64,000 nucleotides of DNA, taken from Streptomyces leeuwenhoekii. Its GTDB lineage: Bacteria > Actinomycetota > Actinomycetes > Streptomycetales > Streptomycetaceae. The notes beneath the pieces are model-generated. The model did not search any database and had not been told where the DNA came from. It saw nothing but the letters and a program-made list of their open reading frames with translations. The stretch's first letter is position 1. Every line of letters begins with the position of its first letter. Location of the stretch: NCBI RefSeq assembly GCF_001013905.1, contig NZ_LN831790.1, forward strand, positions 6,090,001-6,154,000. Direction: 5' to 3'. Shown one piece after another: positions 38,182-46,900 of this stretch. Made by a program: the position numbers and the translations under genes.

Positions 38182-38495
38182 CCTTCGTACGCGCCTGTGG
38201 GCTGAGCGAGCTGGAGGAGGACACCCCGAAGCGGGTGGAACTCGACGGCACGCCCGTGTCCCTCGTGCAGACCGGGGGTGAGGTGTTCGCGATCCACGAC
38301 ATCTGCTCGCACGCGAACGTCTCGCTCTCGGAGGGCGAGGTCGACGACTGCCACATCGAGTGCTGGCTGCACGGCTCGCGCTTCGACCTGCGGTCCGGCA
38401 AGCCCGACAGTCTTCCGGCGACGCGCCCCGTCCCCGTATACCCCGTAAAGATCGAAGGGGACGACGTGCTCGTCTCCCTCACCCAGGAGTCCTGA
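38178..38495 (+). CDS. Rieske [2Fe-2S] ferredoxin of the SUF operon
   Basis: 105 residues, a small soluble Rieske ferredoxin of the dioxygenase-ferredoxin type. Box I is CSHANVSLSEG and box II CWLHGSRFDLRSG; the Cys/His pairs C-x-H and C-x2-H are intact, and the disulfide cysteines of exported Rieske proteins are absent, as expected for a cytoplasmic form. Its place between sufD and sufC, with start overlapping the sufD stop, is conserved in actinobacteria and suggests an electron donor in cluster assembly, although this has not been proven as far as I know. It is often labelled NirD- or HcaC-like. Confidence 0.93.
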   Translation: MTFVRACGLSELEEDTPKRVELDGTPVSLVQTGGEVFAIHDICSHANVSLSEGEVDDCHIECWLHGSRFDLRSGKPDSLPATRPVPVYPVKIEGDDVLVSLTQES

Positions 38496-38502
38496 GGCAC
38501 CC

Positions 38503-39263
<761 letters not shown>

Positions 39264-39267
<4 letters not shown>

Positions 39268-40520
39268 CACAGCTGCCGGGCCTCCTCGACACCGAGGCGA
39301 TCCGCAAGGACTTCCCGATCCTGGACCGTGTGCTCCACGACGGGAAGAAGCTCGTCTACCTCGACAACGCCGCGACCTCGCAGACCCCGCGCCAGGTCAT
39401 CGACGTCCTCGACGAGTACTACGAGCAGCACAACGCCAACGTCCACCGTGGCGTGCACGTCCTCGCCGAGGAGGCCACGGCGCTGTACGAGGGCGCGCGT
39501 GACAAGGTCGCGGAGTTCATCAACGCGCCCTCGCGCGACGAGGTGATCTTCACCAAGAACGCCTCGGAGTCCCTCAACCTCGTGGCCAACATGCTCGGCT
39601 GGGCCGACGAGCCCTACCGGGTCGACCACGAGACCGAGATCGTCATCACGGAGATGGAGCACCACTCCAACATCGTGCCGTGGCAGCTTCTCGCGCAGCG
39701 CACGGGTGCGAAGCTGAAGTGGTTCGGCCTGACCGACGACGGCCGCCTGGACCTGTCCAACATCGACGAGGTCATCACCGAGAAGACGAAGGTCGTCTCG
39801 TTCGTGCTGGTCTCCAACATCCTGGGCACGCTCAACCCGGTCGAGGCGATCATCCGCCGCGCCCAGGAGGTCGGCGCCCTGGTCTGCGTCGACGCCTCCC
39901 AGGCCGCCCCGCACATGCCGCTGGACGTACAGGCCCTCCAGGCCGACTTCGTCGCCTTCACCGGCCACAAGATGTGCGGCCCGACCGGCATCGGCGTGCT
40001 CTGGGGCCGCCAGGAGCTGCTGGAGGACCTGCCTCCGTTCCTCGGCGGCGGCGAGATGATCGAGACGGTGTCGATGCACTCGTCGACGTACGCTCCCGCC
40101 CCGCACAAGTTCGAGGCGGGCACCCCGCCGATCGCGCAGGCGGTCGGTCTGGGCGCGGCGATCGACTACCTCAACTCGATCGGCATGGACAAGATCCTCG
40201 CCCACGAGCACGCGCTCACCGAGTACGCGGTCAAGCGGCTGGCGGAGGTCCCCGGCCTGCGCATCATCGGCCCGACCACGGCCGAGGACCGGGGCGCCGC
40301 GATCTCCTTCACCCTCGGCGACATCCACCCGCACGACGTGGGCCAGGTCCTCGACGAGCAGGGCATCGCGGTCCGCGTCGGCCACCACTGCGCGCGCCCG
40401 GTCTGCCTGCGCTACGGAATTCCTGCGACCACGCGAGCGTCGTTCTATCTGTACTCCACGCCGGCCGAGATCGACGCTCTGGTCGACGGACTGGAGCACG
40501 TACGGAACTTCTTCGGCTGA
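39264..40520 (+). CDS. sufS: Cysteine desulfurase SufS
   Basis: 418 residues. A PLP enzyme that takes sulfur from cysteine as a persulfide. The PLP lysine is K236 (AFTGHKMCGPTG) and the catalytic cysteine is C376 (VGHHCARPVC), typical of group II desulfurases. The residues STYAPAPHKFEAGTPP are also conserved. It partners with SufU, encoded 16 bases downstream. The GTG overlaps the sufC stop. No accessory SufE gene is in the operon, consistent with SufU as sulfur acceptor. Confidence 0.98.
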
Positions 40521-40536
40521 GGGGCGTGCTGAAAAG

Positions 40537-41004
40537 GTGAAGCTGGATTCCATGTACCAGGACGTCATCCTGGACCACTACAAGAACCCCCACGGGCGTG
40601 GTCTGCGGGACGGCGACGCCGAGGTGCACCACGTGAACCCCACGTGCGGCGACGAGATCACGCTGCGCGTGAAATACGACGGCACGACCATCGCCGACGT
40701 CAGCTACGAGGGCCAGGGCTGCTCCATCAGCCAGGCGTCGGCCTCCGTGCTGAACGAACTCCTCGTCGGCAAGGACCTGGCCGACGCGCAGAAGATCCAG
40801 GAGACCTTCCTGGAGCTGATGCAGTCCAAGGGCAAGATCGAGCCCGACGACGCCATGGAGGACATCCTGGAGGACGCGGTCGCGTTCGCCGGGGTCTCCA
40901 AATACCCGGCCCGGGTCAAGTGCGCCCTGTTGAGCTGGATGGCCTGGAAGGACGCGACGGCCCAGGCGCTGGACGGCGCCGACGCCGAAAGGAAGACGGC
41001 ATGA
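40537..41004 (+). CDS. sufU: Zinc-dependent sulfurtransferase SufU
   Basis: 155 residues. SufU accepts sulfur from SufS through a zinc-bound cysteine and, unlike IscU, is not the main scaffold in Gram-positive bacteria. Zinc ligands expected are Cys37 and Asp39 (PTCGDE), Cys62 (GQGCSIS) and Cys129 (RVKCALL). The insertion of roughly 20 residues between Cys62 and Cys129 relative to IscU fits SufU. The GTG start lies directly after a GAAAAGG run. Its stop overlaps the next start (ATGA). Confidence 0.96.
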   Translation: MKLDSMYQDVILDHYKNPHGRGLRDGDAEVHHVNPTCGDEITLRVKYDGTTIADVSYEGQGCSISQASASVLNELLVGKDLADAQKIQETFLELMQSKGKIEPDDAMEDILEDAVAFAGVSKYPARVKCALLSWMAWKDATAQALDGADAERKTA

Positions 41005-41336
41005 GCGAGACCGTGGAGATGAAGCCGGCCTCGGAGGAGGAGCTCCGCGAGGCCCTGATGGACGTCGTCGACCCCGAGCTGGGCATCGACGTCGTCAACC
41101 TGGGCCTGATCTACGGCATCCACATCGACCAGGAGGCGAACATCGCCACGGTCGACATGACCCTGACCTCGGCGGCCTGCCCGCTGACCGATGTCATCGA
41201 GGACCAGGCCAAGTCCGCCACGGACGGCCTCGTCAACGAGCTGCGCATCAACTGGGTCTGGATGCCGCCGTGGGGCCCCGACAAGATCACGGACGACGGA
41301 CGCGAGCAACTGCGGGCGCTCGGGTTCAACGTCTGA
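41001..41336 (+). CDS. sufT: SufT/MIP18-type metal-sulfur cluster assembly factor
   Basis: 111 residues with the DUF59/MIP18 fold. The central DPELGIDVVNLGLIYGI and the MTLTSAACPLTDVIEDQ segment carry the conserved Asp and Cys residues of the family. Such proteins help deliver or mature Fe-S clusters; the mycobacterial and staphylococcal SufT homologues are in the same operons. It is the last gene of the eight-gene SUF operon. A 15-bp perfect hairpin follows 26 bases after its stop. Confidence 0.93.
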   Translation: MSETVEMKPASEEELREALMDVVDPELGIDVVNLGLIYGIHIDQEANIATVDMTLTSAACPLTDVIEDQAKSATDGLVNELRINWVWMPPWGPDKITDDGREQLRALGFNV

Positions 41337-41362
41337 GACACCCCGGGACCGAGCGGTCCTCC

Positions 41363-41394
41363 GAAACGGCGGCACCCACGGGTGCCGCCGTTTC
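41363..41394 (+). terminator. SUF operon terminator
   Basis: GAAACGGCGGCACCC (41363-41377) pairs perfectly with 41380-41394 across a two-base centre, giving a 15-bp stem that ends in TTTC. It closes the sufR-B-D-C-S-U-T transcript. Confidence 0.92.
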
Positions 41395-41415
41395 CGGCTG
41401 TCCGGGCCCGGCCGC

Positions 41416-41433
41416 TGTGTACGCTCGTACACA
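41416..41433 (+). promoter_or_regulatory. Perfect palindromic operator over the SMR gene start
   Basis: TGTGTACG-CT-CGTACACA (8-2-8) ends on the A of the ATG at 41433. A TACGCT -10-like hexamer (41420-41425) lies in its middle, seven bases before the ATG. It is most likely the operator of the TetR encoded by the second gene of this unit, on a leaderless promoter. Confidence 0.8.
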
Positions 41434-41753
41434 TGGGATACCTGCTGCTGGCCGGAGCCATCGCCGCCGAGGTCGCCGGGACCACCGCCATGAAGTACAG
41501 CGAGGGCTTCAGCAGGCTGTGGCCGTCGCTGCTGACGCTCCTCGGGTACGTGATCTCCTTCGGGCTGCTCGCGCAGACGCTCAAGACCCTCTCCGTCGGC
41601 ACGGCCTACGCCATCTGGTCCGGCGTCGGCACCGCCGCCATCGCCACCATCGGCATCGTCTTCCTCGGTGAGGGGATGACCCTCGCCAAGGCCGCCGGCA
41701 TCGCGCTGATCATCGTCGGCGTGGTGGTGCTCAACCTGGGCGGCGCGCACTGA
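41433..41753 (+). CDS. Small multidrug resistance (EmrE-like) transporter
   Basis: 106 residues, four membrane helices, the SMR family of proton-coupled cation exporters. The essential membrane-buried acidic residue is Glu13 (AGAIAAEVAGTTAMK). AYAIWSGVGTA and the GEGMTLAKAAGIALIIVGVVVL end match the SMR pattern. It forms a two-gene unit with the downstream tetR, whose ATG shares one base with this stop (TGATG). No ribosome-binding site precedes the start, which lies in an operator palindrome. Confidence 0.93.
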   Translation: MGYLLLAGAIAAEVAGTTAMKYSEGFSRLWPSLLTLLGYVISFGLLAQTLKTLSVGTAYAIWSGVGTAAIATIGIVFLGEGMTLAKAAGIALIIVGVVVLNLGGAH

Positions 41754-42298
41754 TGCCCCGCCGTTACGACCCCGGCCGGCGGCAGCGGATCATCGACGCC
41801 GCGCTCCGGGTGGTGGCGGACAAGGGCATCGCCGGGCTCAGCCACCGCTCGGTGGCGGCCGAGGCCGATGTGCCGCTCGGCTCCACCACGTACCACTTCA
41901 GGACCCTCGACGATCTGCTGGTCGCCGCGCTGCGCCAGGCCGACGAGGGGTTCGCCGCGGTGCTCGCCGCGCACCCCGCCCTGGCGGACCCCCGGGCCGA
42001 CCTGGCCGGGGAACTGGCCCGCGTCCTCGGCGAGTGGCTCGGCGGCGACCGTACCGGCGTCGAGCTGGAGTACGAGCTCTATCTCGCCGCCCTGCGGCGT
42101 CCCGCCCTGCGCCCGGTCGCCGCCGCATGGGCCGAGGGCGTCGCCGAGCGGCTCGCCCGCCGTACGGACCCGGGCACCGCGCGGGCCCTGGTCGCGCTGA
42201 TGGACGGCATCTGCCTACAGGTGCTGCTGACCGGCGCGCCCTACGACGAGGCGTACGCGCGCGAGGCCCTGGCCCGGGTCGTTTCCGCAGGCCGGTGA
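41753..42298 (+). CDS. TetR-family regulator of the SMR transporter
   Basis: 181 residues. The DNA-binding part is RQRIIDAALRVVADKG followed by ISHRSVAAEADVPLGSTTYHF-type recognition helix (here LSHRSVAAEADVPLGSTTYHF). The C-terminal domain is the QacR/YxaF-like ligand-binding type. Co-transcription with the SMR exporter and the perfect palindrome over the promoter argue that it represses the pair and is induced by an exported cation or toxic compound. Confidence 0.9.
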   Translation: MPRRYDPGRRQRIIDAALRVVADKGIAGLSHRSVAAEADVPLGSTTYHFRTLDDLLVAALRQADEGFAAVLAAHPALADPRADLAGELARVLGEWLGGDRTGVELEYELYLAALRRPALRPVAAAWAEGVAERLARRTDPGTARALVALMDGICLQVLLTGAPYDEAYAREALARVVSAGR

Positions 42299-42372
42299 CG
42301 CCGGACGGATCCGTACCGCCCGGCACCCGAGACGGCGGCGGGCCTGGTTCGCCTCCACGGCCCCACGCCGGT

Positions 42373-42378
42373 TAGGTT
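42373..42378 (+). promoter_or_regulatory. -10-like element of dapD
   Basis: TAGGTT ends six bases before the dapD ATG, and there is no Shine-Dalgarno sequence (TTGCCCTC precedes ATG). This fits a leaderless dapD transcript. A convincing -35 was not found. Confidence 0.5.
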
Positions 42379-42384
42379 GCCCTC

Positions 42385-43374
42385 ATGACCGACACGACTG
42401 CTCCCCGTACCACCGGCGCCGTGGCCGCCGGCCTCGCCACGATCGCCTCCGACGGCACCGTCCTCGACACCTGGTTCCCCGCCCCCGAGCTGGTCGACGA
42501 GCCCGGCCCGTCCGGCACCGAGCGGCTCTCCGCCGAGCAGGCCGCTCAGGCACTGGGCGGCGGTGCGACCGCGGCGATCGGCCCGGACGCCCGCCGCGGC
42601 GTCGAGGTCGTCGCGGTCCGCACGGTCATCGCCTCCCTGGACGACAAGCCGGTCGACGCGCACGACGTCTACCTGCGCCTGCACCTGCTCTCCCACCGCC
42701 TGGTCAAGCCGCACGGCCAGAGCCTGGACGGCATCTTCGCCCACCTGGCCAACGTCGCCTGGACCTCGCTGGGCCCGGTCGCCGTCGACGACGTCGAGAA
42801 GGTGCGCCTCAACGCCCGCGCCGAGGGGCTGCACCTCCAGGTGACCTCCATCGACAAGTTCCCGCGGATGACCGACTACGTCGTCCCCAAGGGCGTGCGC
42901 ATCGCCGACGCCGACCGGGTCCGCCTCGGCGCGTACCTCGGCGAGGGCACCACCGTCATGCACGAGGGCTTCGTCAACTTCAACGCGGGCACGCTCGGCA
43001 CCTCCATGGTCGAGGGCCGCATCTCCGCGGGCGTCGTCGTCGGCGACGGCTCGGACATCGGCGGCGGCGCCTCCACCATGGGCACCCTGTCCGGCGGCGG
43101 CAACGTGATCATCTCCATCGGCGAGCGCTGCCTGGTCGGCGCCGAGGCGGGCGTCGGTATCGCCCTCGGCGACGAGTGCGTGGTCGAGGCCGGCCTGTAC
43201 GTCACCGCCGGGACGCGCGTGACCATGCCCGACGGCCAGATCGTCAAGGCCCGCGAGCTGTCCGGCGCCTCCCACATCCTCTTCCGCCGCAACTCGGTCA
43301 CGGGCGCGGTCGAGGCCCGCCCGAACAACGCGGTGTGGGGCGGGCTCAACGAGGTCCTGCACAGCCACAACTGA
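42385..43374 (+). CDS. dapD: 2,3,4,5-tetrahydropyridine-2,6-dicarboxylate N-succinyltransferase
   Basis: 329 residues, the long actinobacterial DapD of the succinylase branch of lysine/diaminopimelate synthesis. Diaminopimelate is needed for the LL-DAP peptidoglycan of Streptomyces. The C-terminal half is a left-handed beta-helix of hexapeptide repeats ([38 protein letters not shown]). The N-terminal alpha/beta domain matches the mycobacterial enzyme. A strong 20-bp hairpin follows. The dapA-like gene 0.5 kb away may supply an earlier step. Confidence 0.95.
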   Translation: MTDTTAPRTTGAVAAGLATIASDGTVLDTWFPAPELVDEPGPSGTERLSAEQAAQALGGGATAAIGPDARRGVEVVAVRTVIASLDDKPVDAHDVYLRLHLLSHRLVKPHGQSLDGIFAHLANVAWTSLGPVAVDDVEKVRLNARAEGLHLQVTSIDKFPRMTDYVVPKGVRIADADRVRLGAYLGEGTTVMHEGFVNFNAGTLGTSMVEGRISAGVVVGDGSDIGGGASTMGTLSGGGNVIISIGERCLVGAEAGVGIALGDECVVEAGLYVTAGTRVTMPDGQIVKARELSGASHILFRRNSVTGAVEARPNNAVWGGLNEVLHSHN

Positions 43375-43398
43375 GCACCGGCGGCCGCGTTGCCGACC

Positions 43399-43442
43399 GA
43401 CGTCCTCCTGCTGCCGACCGCTCGGCAGCAGGAGGACGTCGA
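43399..43442 (+). terminator. dapD terminator
   Basis: A perfect 20-bp stem (43399-43418 with 43423-43442) with a four-base loop CCGC, 25 bases after the dapD stop. Confidence 0.93.
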
Positions 43443-43596
43443 TCGTCTCCGGCGGCTGCGCGGTTCGCGACCGGCCGTACGGGGCGCCGGTCCCCCTGCG
43501 TACATATGATCGGCGTGACCTCGCGGTGGTCTTGGCGGATGAACGGGTGGACACAGAGTCCGATCAGACGCCGAACCGATGAAACGAGGTCGTGGT

Positions 43597-43821
43597 ATGA
43601 CGAACGAGCGGGTGAGGGCCGTGACGCGCTGGTTGACCGGGGCGGGCGCCGTGGCGGCGGTGTGCTGGCTCCCGGCGGGGACCGCGCACGCCGACGAGAC
43701 CAACACGGCCTCGCACAACGGCCCCCGGGTGGCGTTGATCAACATCGGCCAGGTCGACGACCCCATGGAGGACGTGCTGGAGCACACGCTCCTCTTCGGC
43801 GACGGCTACGCCTGGAACTGA
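43597..43821 (+). CDS. Small secreted protein of unknown function
   Basis: 74 residues. A signal peptide is clear: basic NERVRAVTRW, a hydrophobic core (LTGAGAVAAVCWLPAG) and cleavage near AHADE. The mature peptide is only about 40 residues, acidic, with an ordered-looking end (RVALINIGQVDDPMEDVLEH followed by TLLFGDGYAWN). It has no cysteines after cleavage, so it is not a chaplin or rodlin with the usual motifs. GAGG seven bases before ATG 43597 supports this start over ATG 43579. Function unknown; an exported structural or signalling peptide is possible. Confidence 0.72.
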   Translation: MTNERVRAVTRWLTGAGAVAAVCWLPAGTAHADETNTASHNGPRVALINIGQVDDPMEDVLEHTLLFGDGYAWN

Positions 43822-43876
43822 GCCGGTTCCGGGGCCTTCAGGGCCCAGTACCTCCGGCACCCGGGAAGTCGAGCAC

Positions 43877-44779
43877 TCAGGAGTGCAGGAACTGCTCGTA
43901 CACCGCCAGCAGCTCGTCGGCCGTCTCCCGGCCGGCGGGGCGCAGGGGCGGGCGGACCGGGCCCGCGGGCAGGCCCAGCGCGGTGAGGAGGGCCTTGGCC
44001 GTGACCGTGCCGGGCAGGCCCGCCGCCATCATCCGCCCGATCAGCGGCGTCGCCCGCCGCTGGAGCCGGGCCGCCCGCGCCGTGTCGCCCGCGTCGAACA
44101 CGTCGAGGACGCGGCGGAGCCCGGCCGGGGCGACGTTGGCCACCGTGCTGACGTAGCCCGCGGCGCCGATCGCGTACAGGGCGAGGTTGTGCTCGTCGCA
44201 GCCCGCGTAGTACGCCAGCTCCGTGCGTGAGAGGACCTGCTGGACGCCCAGCAGGTCGTGGGAGCAGTCCTTGACCGCCACGATCCGCGGGTGCTCGGCG
44301 AGGCGGAGGACCGTGCCCGGTTCGATGCGGGTGCCGGTGCGGGCCGGGATGTCGTACAGCATCAGCGGCAGGCCGGAGGCGTCCGCGATCTGCCGGAAAT
44401 GGTCCTCCAGCGCGTCCTGCGGGGGCCTGCTGTAAGGGGGCGCGACCACCAGCAGTCCGTCCGCTCCGGCCTTCTCGGCCGCCCGGGCCAGCTCCACCGT
44501 GTGCCGGGTGTCGGAAGTGCCGACGCCCGCCACGATCGCCGCCCGGTCGCCGACCGCCTCCCGCACCGCCCGGACGAGCGCGGTCTTCTCGGCGTCGGTC
44601 GTGGTGGGCGACTCACCCGTGGTCCCGGAGAGCACCAGGCCGTCGCAGCCGCCGGTCACCAGATGGTCGGCGAGGCGTGCCGCGCCGCCGGGATCGAGGG
44701 CGCCCGTCTCCGTGAAGGGCGTGACCATGGCGCAGAGGGCGCGGCCGAAGGGCGGGGGCAGGGAGCGGTCCATCGTCAT
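43877..44779 (-). CDS. dapA: 4-hydroxy-tetrahydrodipicolinate synthase
   Basis: 300 residues, an aldolase-type TIM barrel that condenses pyruvate with aspartate semialdehyde at the start of the diaminopimelate branch. It has the Schiff-base lysine K170 (IVAVKDCSHD), the catalytic Tyr142 (LMLYDIPARTG) with Arg147, and SGTTGESPTT at 51-60 for the catalytic Thr pair. These residues fit a true DapA rather than only a relative. CAGACT on the reverse strand, six bases before the ATG with no ribosome-binding site, again suggests a leaderless transcript. An internal ATG two codons later is also possible. Confidence 0.88.
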   Translation of the reverse strand: MTMDRSLPPPFGRALCAMVTPFTETGALDPGGAARLADHLVTGGCDGLVLSGTTGESPTTTDAEKTALVRAVREAVGDRAAIVAGVGTSDTRHTVELARAAEKAGADGLLVVAPPYSRPPQDALEDHFRQIADASGLPLMLYDIPARTGTRIEPGTVLRLAEHPRIVAVKDCSHDLLGVQQVLSRTELAYYAGCDEHNLALYAIGAAGYVSTVANVAPAGLRRVLDVFDAGDTARAARLQRRATPLIGRMMAAGLPGTVTAKALLTALGLPAGPVRPPLRPAGRETADELLAVYEQFLHS

Positions 44780-44980
44780 GGCGGTAGTCTGCGCGGGGCT
44801 CGCCCTGTAGCTCTACTTAAATTCACTACGACGTACGCGTAAGGGATGCTTCAGAAACGGTGCGTGGGGGTGTGGCCTGGTTCCTACGGGCCGGGACGGG
44901 GCCCTATGGGCAAGGCGGGCGTCTTCGGGCACCATGGCGGGGACGGTCACCGGCACCACGTCAGGGTCATGGGAGGCGTC

Positions 44981-45115
44981 ATGAAGCTCGGCAAGGCACT
45001 CGCCACGGGGATCGCGCAGGAGCGGCCCGAGGTCCACGAGGAGGAGCTCCGGATTCCCGAGGAGGTCCAGGAGCCCGCCCTGGCCGCGCCCGAAGAGGTG
45101 CCGGCCGCCCGATGA
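44981..45115 (+). CDS. 44-residue acidic protein of unknown function
   Basis: A very small frame with a proper ribosome-binding site (GGGAGGCGTC before ATG). The protein is Glu-rich (ERPEVHEEELRIPEEVQEP) with an N-terminal KLGKALATGIAQ, and has no Cys, signal or membrane segment. Its stop overlaps the start of the Cys-rich gene downstream (ATGA), which is good evidence that it is real. Function unknown; it may be a small partner of the next protein. The frame is open upstream to 44846, but that region has no ribosome-binding site. Confidence 0.65.
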   Translation: MKLGKALATGIAQERPEVHEEELRIPEEVQEPALAAPEEVPAAR

Positions 45116-45807
45116 GGCTGCGGCTTCCGGAGGAACGCCCTGCGGAGCCGCCGACCGGATACAAGATCGCCCACGCGGTGCTCTCCCAGGACGGCACCCG
45201 GGCCGCCTTCACCGGGGTGTCCCTGGGCGGCTCGCTGCCGTACGGAGTCCGCGCCGACGCGTCCTGCGCCTACGGCCTGCGGCACCGGCCGCCCCAGCGC
45301 CGCTGTGACTGCGGCTTCCACTGCGTGCACGACCGGGCCGCGGCCGAGGCGCTGCTGTGCACGGCCGAGCACCGCACGGCCGTCCTGCTGGAGGTGACGG
45401 TCCTGGGCGCCTACATCCGCTTCGAACACGGCTTCCGCTACGCCCGCCAGCGGGTGCGGACCGCGACCGCCGGGCCCTGCGCGTGCGGCACGGCCGCGGT
45501 GGCGCTCGCCGACGCGGGCTGGGGCCGGCCCGGCTGGCGCGCGCTCGCCCCCTCCTGCGAGGGCTGCCTGCGCGGCCGGTACGCCCTCTCCCTCGCCGCC
45601 TTCGCACGGCTGGCCGGGGACGGGCTGCGGGTGGTCGCCGGAGGCGGGGCGGCGGGGCCGCGCCCGCCCCAGGAGCCGGTGGCGGCGACGTTCGGTGTGC
45701 CCGAACTGGTGGCCGAGGCGGCGCTGTTGCAGGCCCGCCTCGACTGGTTCCAGACAGAGCTGGCCCGGCTCGGCGCCCGCGGGCCGGGCGGCGCGGGGCA
45801 GGGGTAG
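45112..45807 (+). CDS. Cys-rich protein of unknown function
   Basis: 231 residues. Three cysteine clusters stand out: CDCGFHC around residue 63, CACG around 123 and CEGC near 146, which suggest a zinc- or Fe-S-binding protein. The C-terminus has a helix LVAEAALLQARLDWFQTEL. I do not recognise a named domain. It overlaps the 44-residue gene by four bases and precedes two small stress-type membrane protein genes. Conserved-looking codon use and the overlap support a real gene. Confidence 0.75.
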   Translation: MRLRLPEERPAEPPTGYKIAHAVLSQDGTRAAFTGVSLGGSLPYGVRADASCAYGLRHRPPQRRCDCGFHCVHDRAAAEALLCTAEHRTAVLLEVTVLGAYIRFEHGFRYARQRVRTATAGPCACGTAAVALADAGWGRPGWRALAPSCEGCLRGRYALSLAAFARLAGDGLRVVAGGGAAGPRPPQEPVAATFGVPELVAEAALLQARLDWFQTELARLGARGPGGAGQG

Positions 45808-45860
45808 CGGGGTCGGGCGCGGGTACCCGGGTGTCCCGAACCGAGAGGAGGCGGAACACC

Positions 45861-46280
45861 GTGACCGGGACCACAGCACCCAGGCCCGTGCGCGACGAGC
45901 ACCACTCCGTGGGCGAACTCGTGGGTCAGGCCACCGAACAGCTCTCCCGGCTCGTACGCCAGGAAGTGGCCCTCGCCAAGGAGGAACTGGCCGAGAAGGG
46001 GCGGCGCGCCGGACGCGGCGGCGGGCTGCTCGGTGCCGCGGGCGCCGTCGCCTACGTCGGTCTGTTCGCCCTGGCCGGCACGGCCACCGCCGCGCTCTCG
46101 CTGGCGTTGCCCGTCTGGGCCGCGGCGCTCATCGTGACGGCGGTGCTGTTCGTGACCGCGGGCCTGCTGGCGGTGGCCGGACGCGCCCAGCTCCGCCGAG
46201 CCGCACCCCCCACGCCCGAGGCGACCCTCGGCAGCGTCAGGGCCGACGTGGAGGAGATCAGGGAAAGGGCGCATCGATGA
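45861..46280 (+). CDS. Phage-holin-like small membrane protein (Actinobacterial holin-X type)
   Basis: 139 residues with two membrane helices (about 55-75 and 85-105) after a basic amphipathic N-terminal helix (ELVGQATEQLSRLVRQEVALAKEELAEKG). This pattern is typical of the putative actinobacterial holin-X/DUF1469 family, usually found beside a DUF3618 gene as here; most are housekeeping membrane proteins rather than phage holins. GAGAGGAGG nine bases before the GTG. The stop overlaps the DUF3618 start. Confidence 0.85.
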   Translation: MTGTTAPRPVRDEHHSVGELVGQATEQLSRLVRQEVALAKEELAEKGRRAGRGGGLLGAAGAVAYVGLFALAGTATAALSLALPVWAAALIVTAVLFVTAGLLAVAGRAQLRRAAPPTPEATLGSVRADVEEIRERAHR

Positions 46281-46732
46281 CGGAACCGACGGACCCGACC
46301 ACTCCGGCGACCCCGGCGAGCGGCGACGCCGCCAGGACCGGGCCGGCCGCGCGGACGGCCGGTGGGGCCAAGGGCCCCGACGAGCTGCGGCGGCAGATCG
46401 AACAGACCCGCCACGAACTCGGCGACACCGTCGAGGAGCTGGCGGGCAAGACCGATGTGAAGGGCCGCGCCAAGGCACGGGCCGCCGACCTGAGGGACCG
46501 GGCCGGGGCGATGACCGTGCAACTGCGCAGCAGCGCCGCCCAGGCCGGGCACACCGTGCAGGAACGGGCGGGCCGGGCCGGTCACGCCGTGGAGCACGGG
46601 GTGCCGGAACCCGTCCGCGACCTCGTCCGGGCCGGGCGCAGGCACCCGGCTCCGGTACTGCTCGCGGGCGCGGCGGCGGGCGCCGTCGTCGCGGCGGGCA
46701 TGCTGCGGAGGCGGCACAACGGGCACCGCTGA
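46277..46732 (+). CDS. DUF3618-family membrane-associated protein
   Basis: 151 residues. The central helix ELRRQIEQTRHELGDTVEEL, with its KTDVKGRAKARA continuation, is the DUF3618 signature. A C-terminal hydrophobic segment (PVLLAGAAAGAVVAAGML) ends in basic residues, so it is probably a tail-anchored inner-membrane protein. Genes of this kind occur with holin-X proteins in actinobacteria, often under osmotic or cell-envelope stress control. Function is not known. Confidence 0.85.
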   Translation: MTEPTDPTTPATPASGDAARTGPAARTAGGAKGPDELRRQIEQTRHELGDTVEELAGKTDVKGRAKARAADLRDRAGAMTVQLRSSAAQAGHTVQERAGRAGHAVEHGVPEPVRDLVRAGRRHPAPVLLAGAAAGAVVAAGMLRRRHNGHR

Positions 46733-46779
46733 GACCGGCACCGGGGGGGCCTCATACGAGGCCGCTTCGGGTGTCCCTT

Positions 46780-46810
46780 CGGGCGCCCCTCTCCGGGGGA
46801 GGGGCGCCCG
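46780..46810 (+). terminator. Terminator after the DUF3618 gene
   Basis: CGGGCGCCCCTC (46780-46791) pairs perfectly with 46799-46810 with a seven-base loop, 48 bases after the stop codon. Confidence 0.85.
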
Positions 46811-46817
46811 ACCACGC

Positions 46818-46848
46818 TTGACCTCAAGTCAGGTGGAGGTTGAAGGGT
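46818..46848 (+). promoter_or_regulatory. SoxR-type promoter and SoxR box
   Basis: CCTCAAG-TCAG-GTGGAGG (46822-46839) matches the SoxR consensus CCTCAAG-N4-CTTGAGG in 12 of 14 arm positions. A -35 TTGACC lies at 46818-46823, and 19 bases further is AAGGGT (46843-46848), the long 19-base spacer typical of MerR/SoxR-activated promoters. It drives the monooxygenase gene that follows. Confidence 0.75.
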
Positions 46849-46900
46849 GGTCGGTGCGTGCGACGACCACCGTCGCCCACCACCCACCCCGGAGGCCGGC

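Noticed and set aside
44846..44980. Longer start for the 44-residue protein
   Set aside because: The extension has no ribosome-binding site, and ATG 44981 has one.
45861..46280. Prophage holin
   Set aside because: The holin-like name reflects a family; there are no lysin, capsid or integrase genes nearby and the neighbour is a DUF3618 gene typical of housekeeping membrane pairs.
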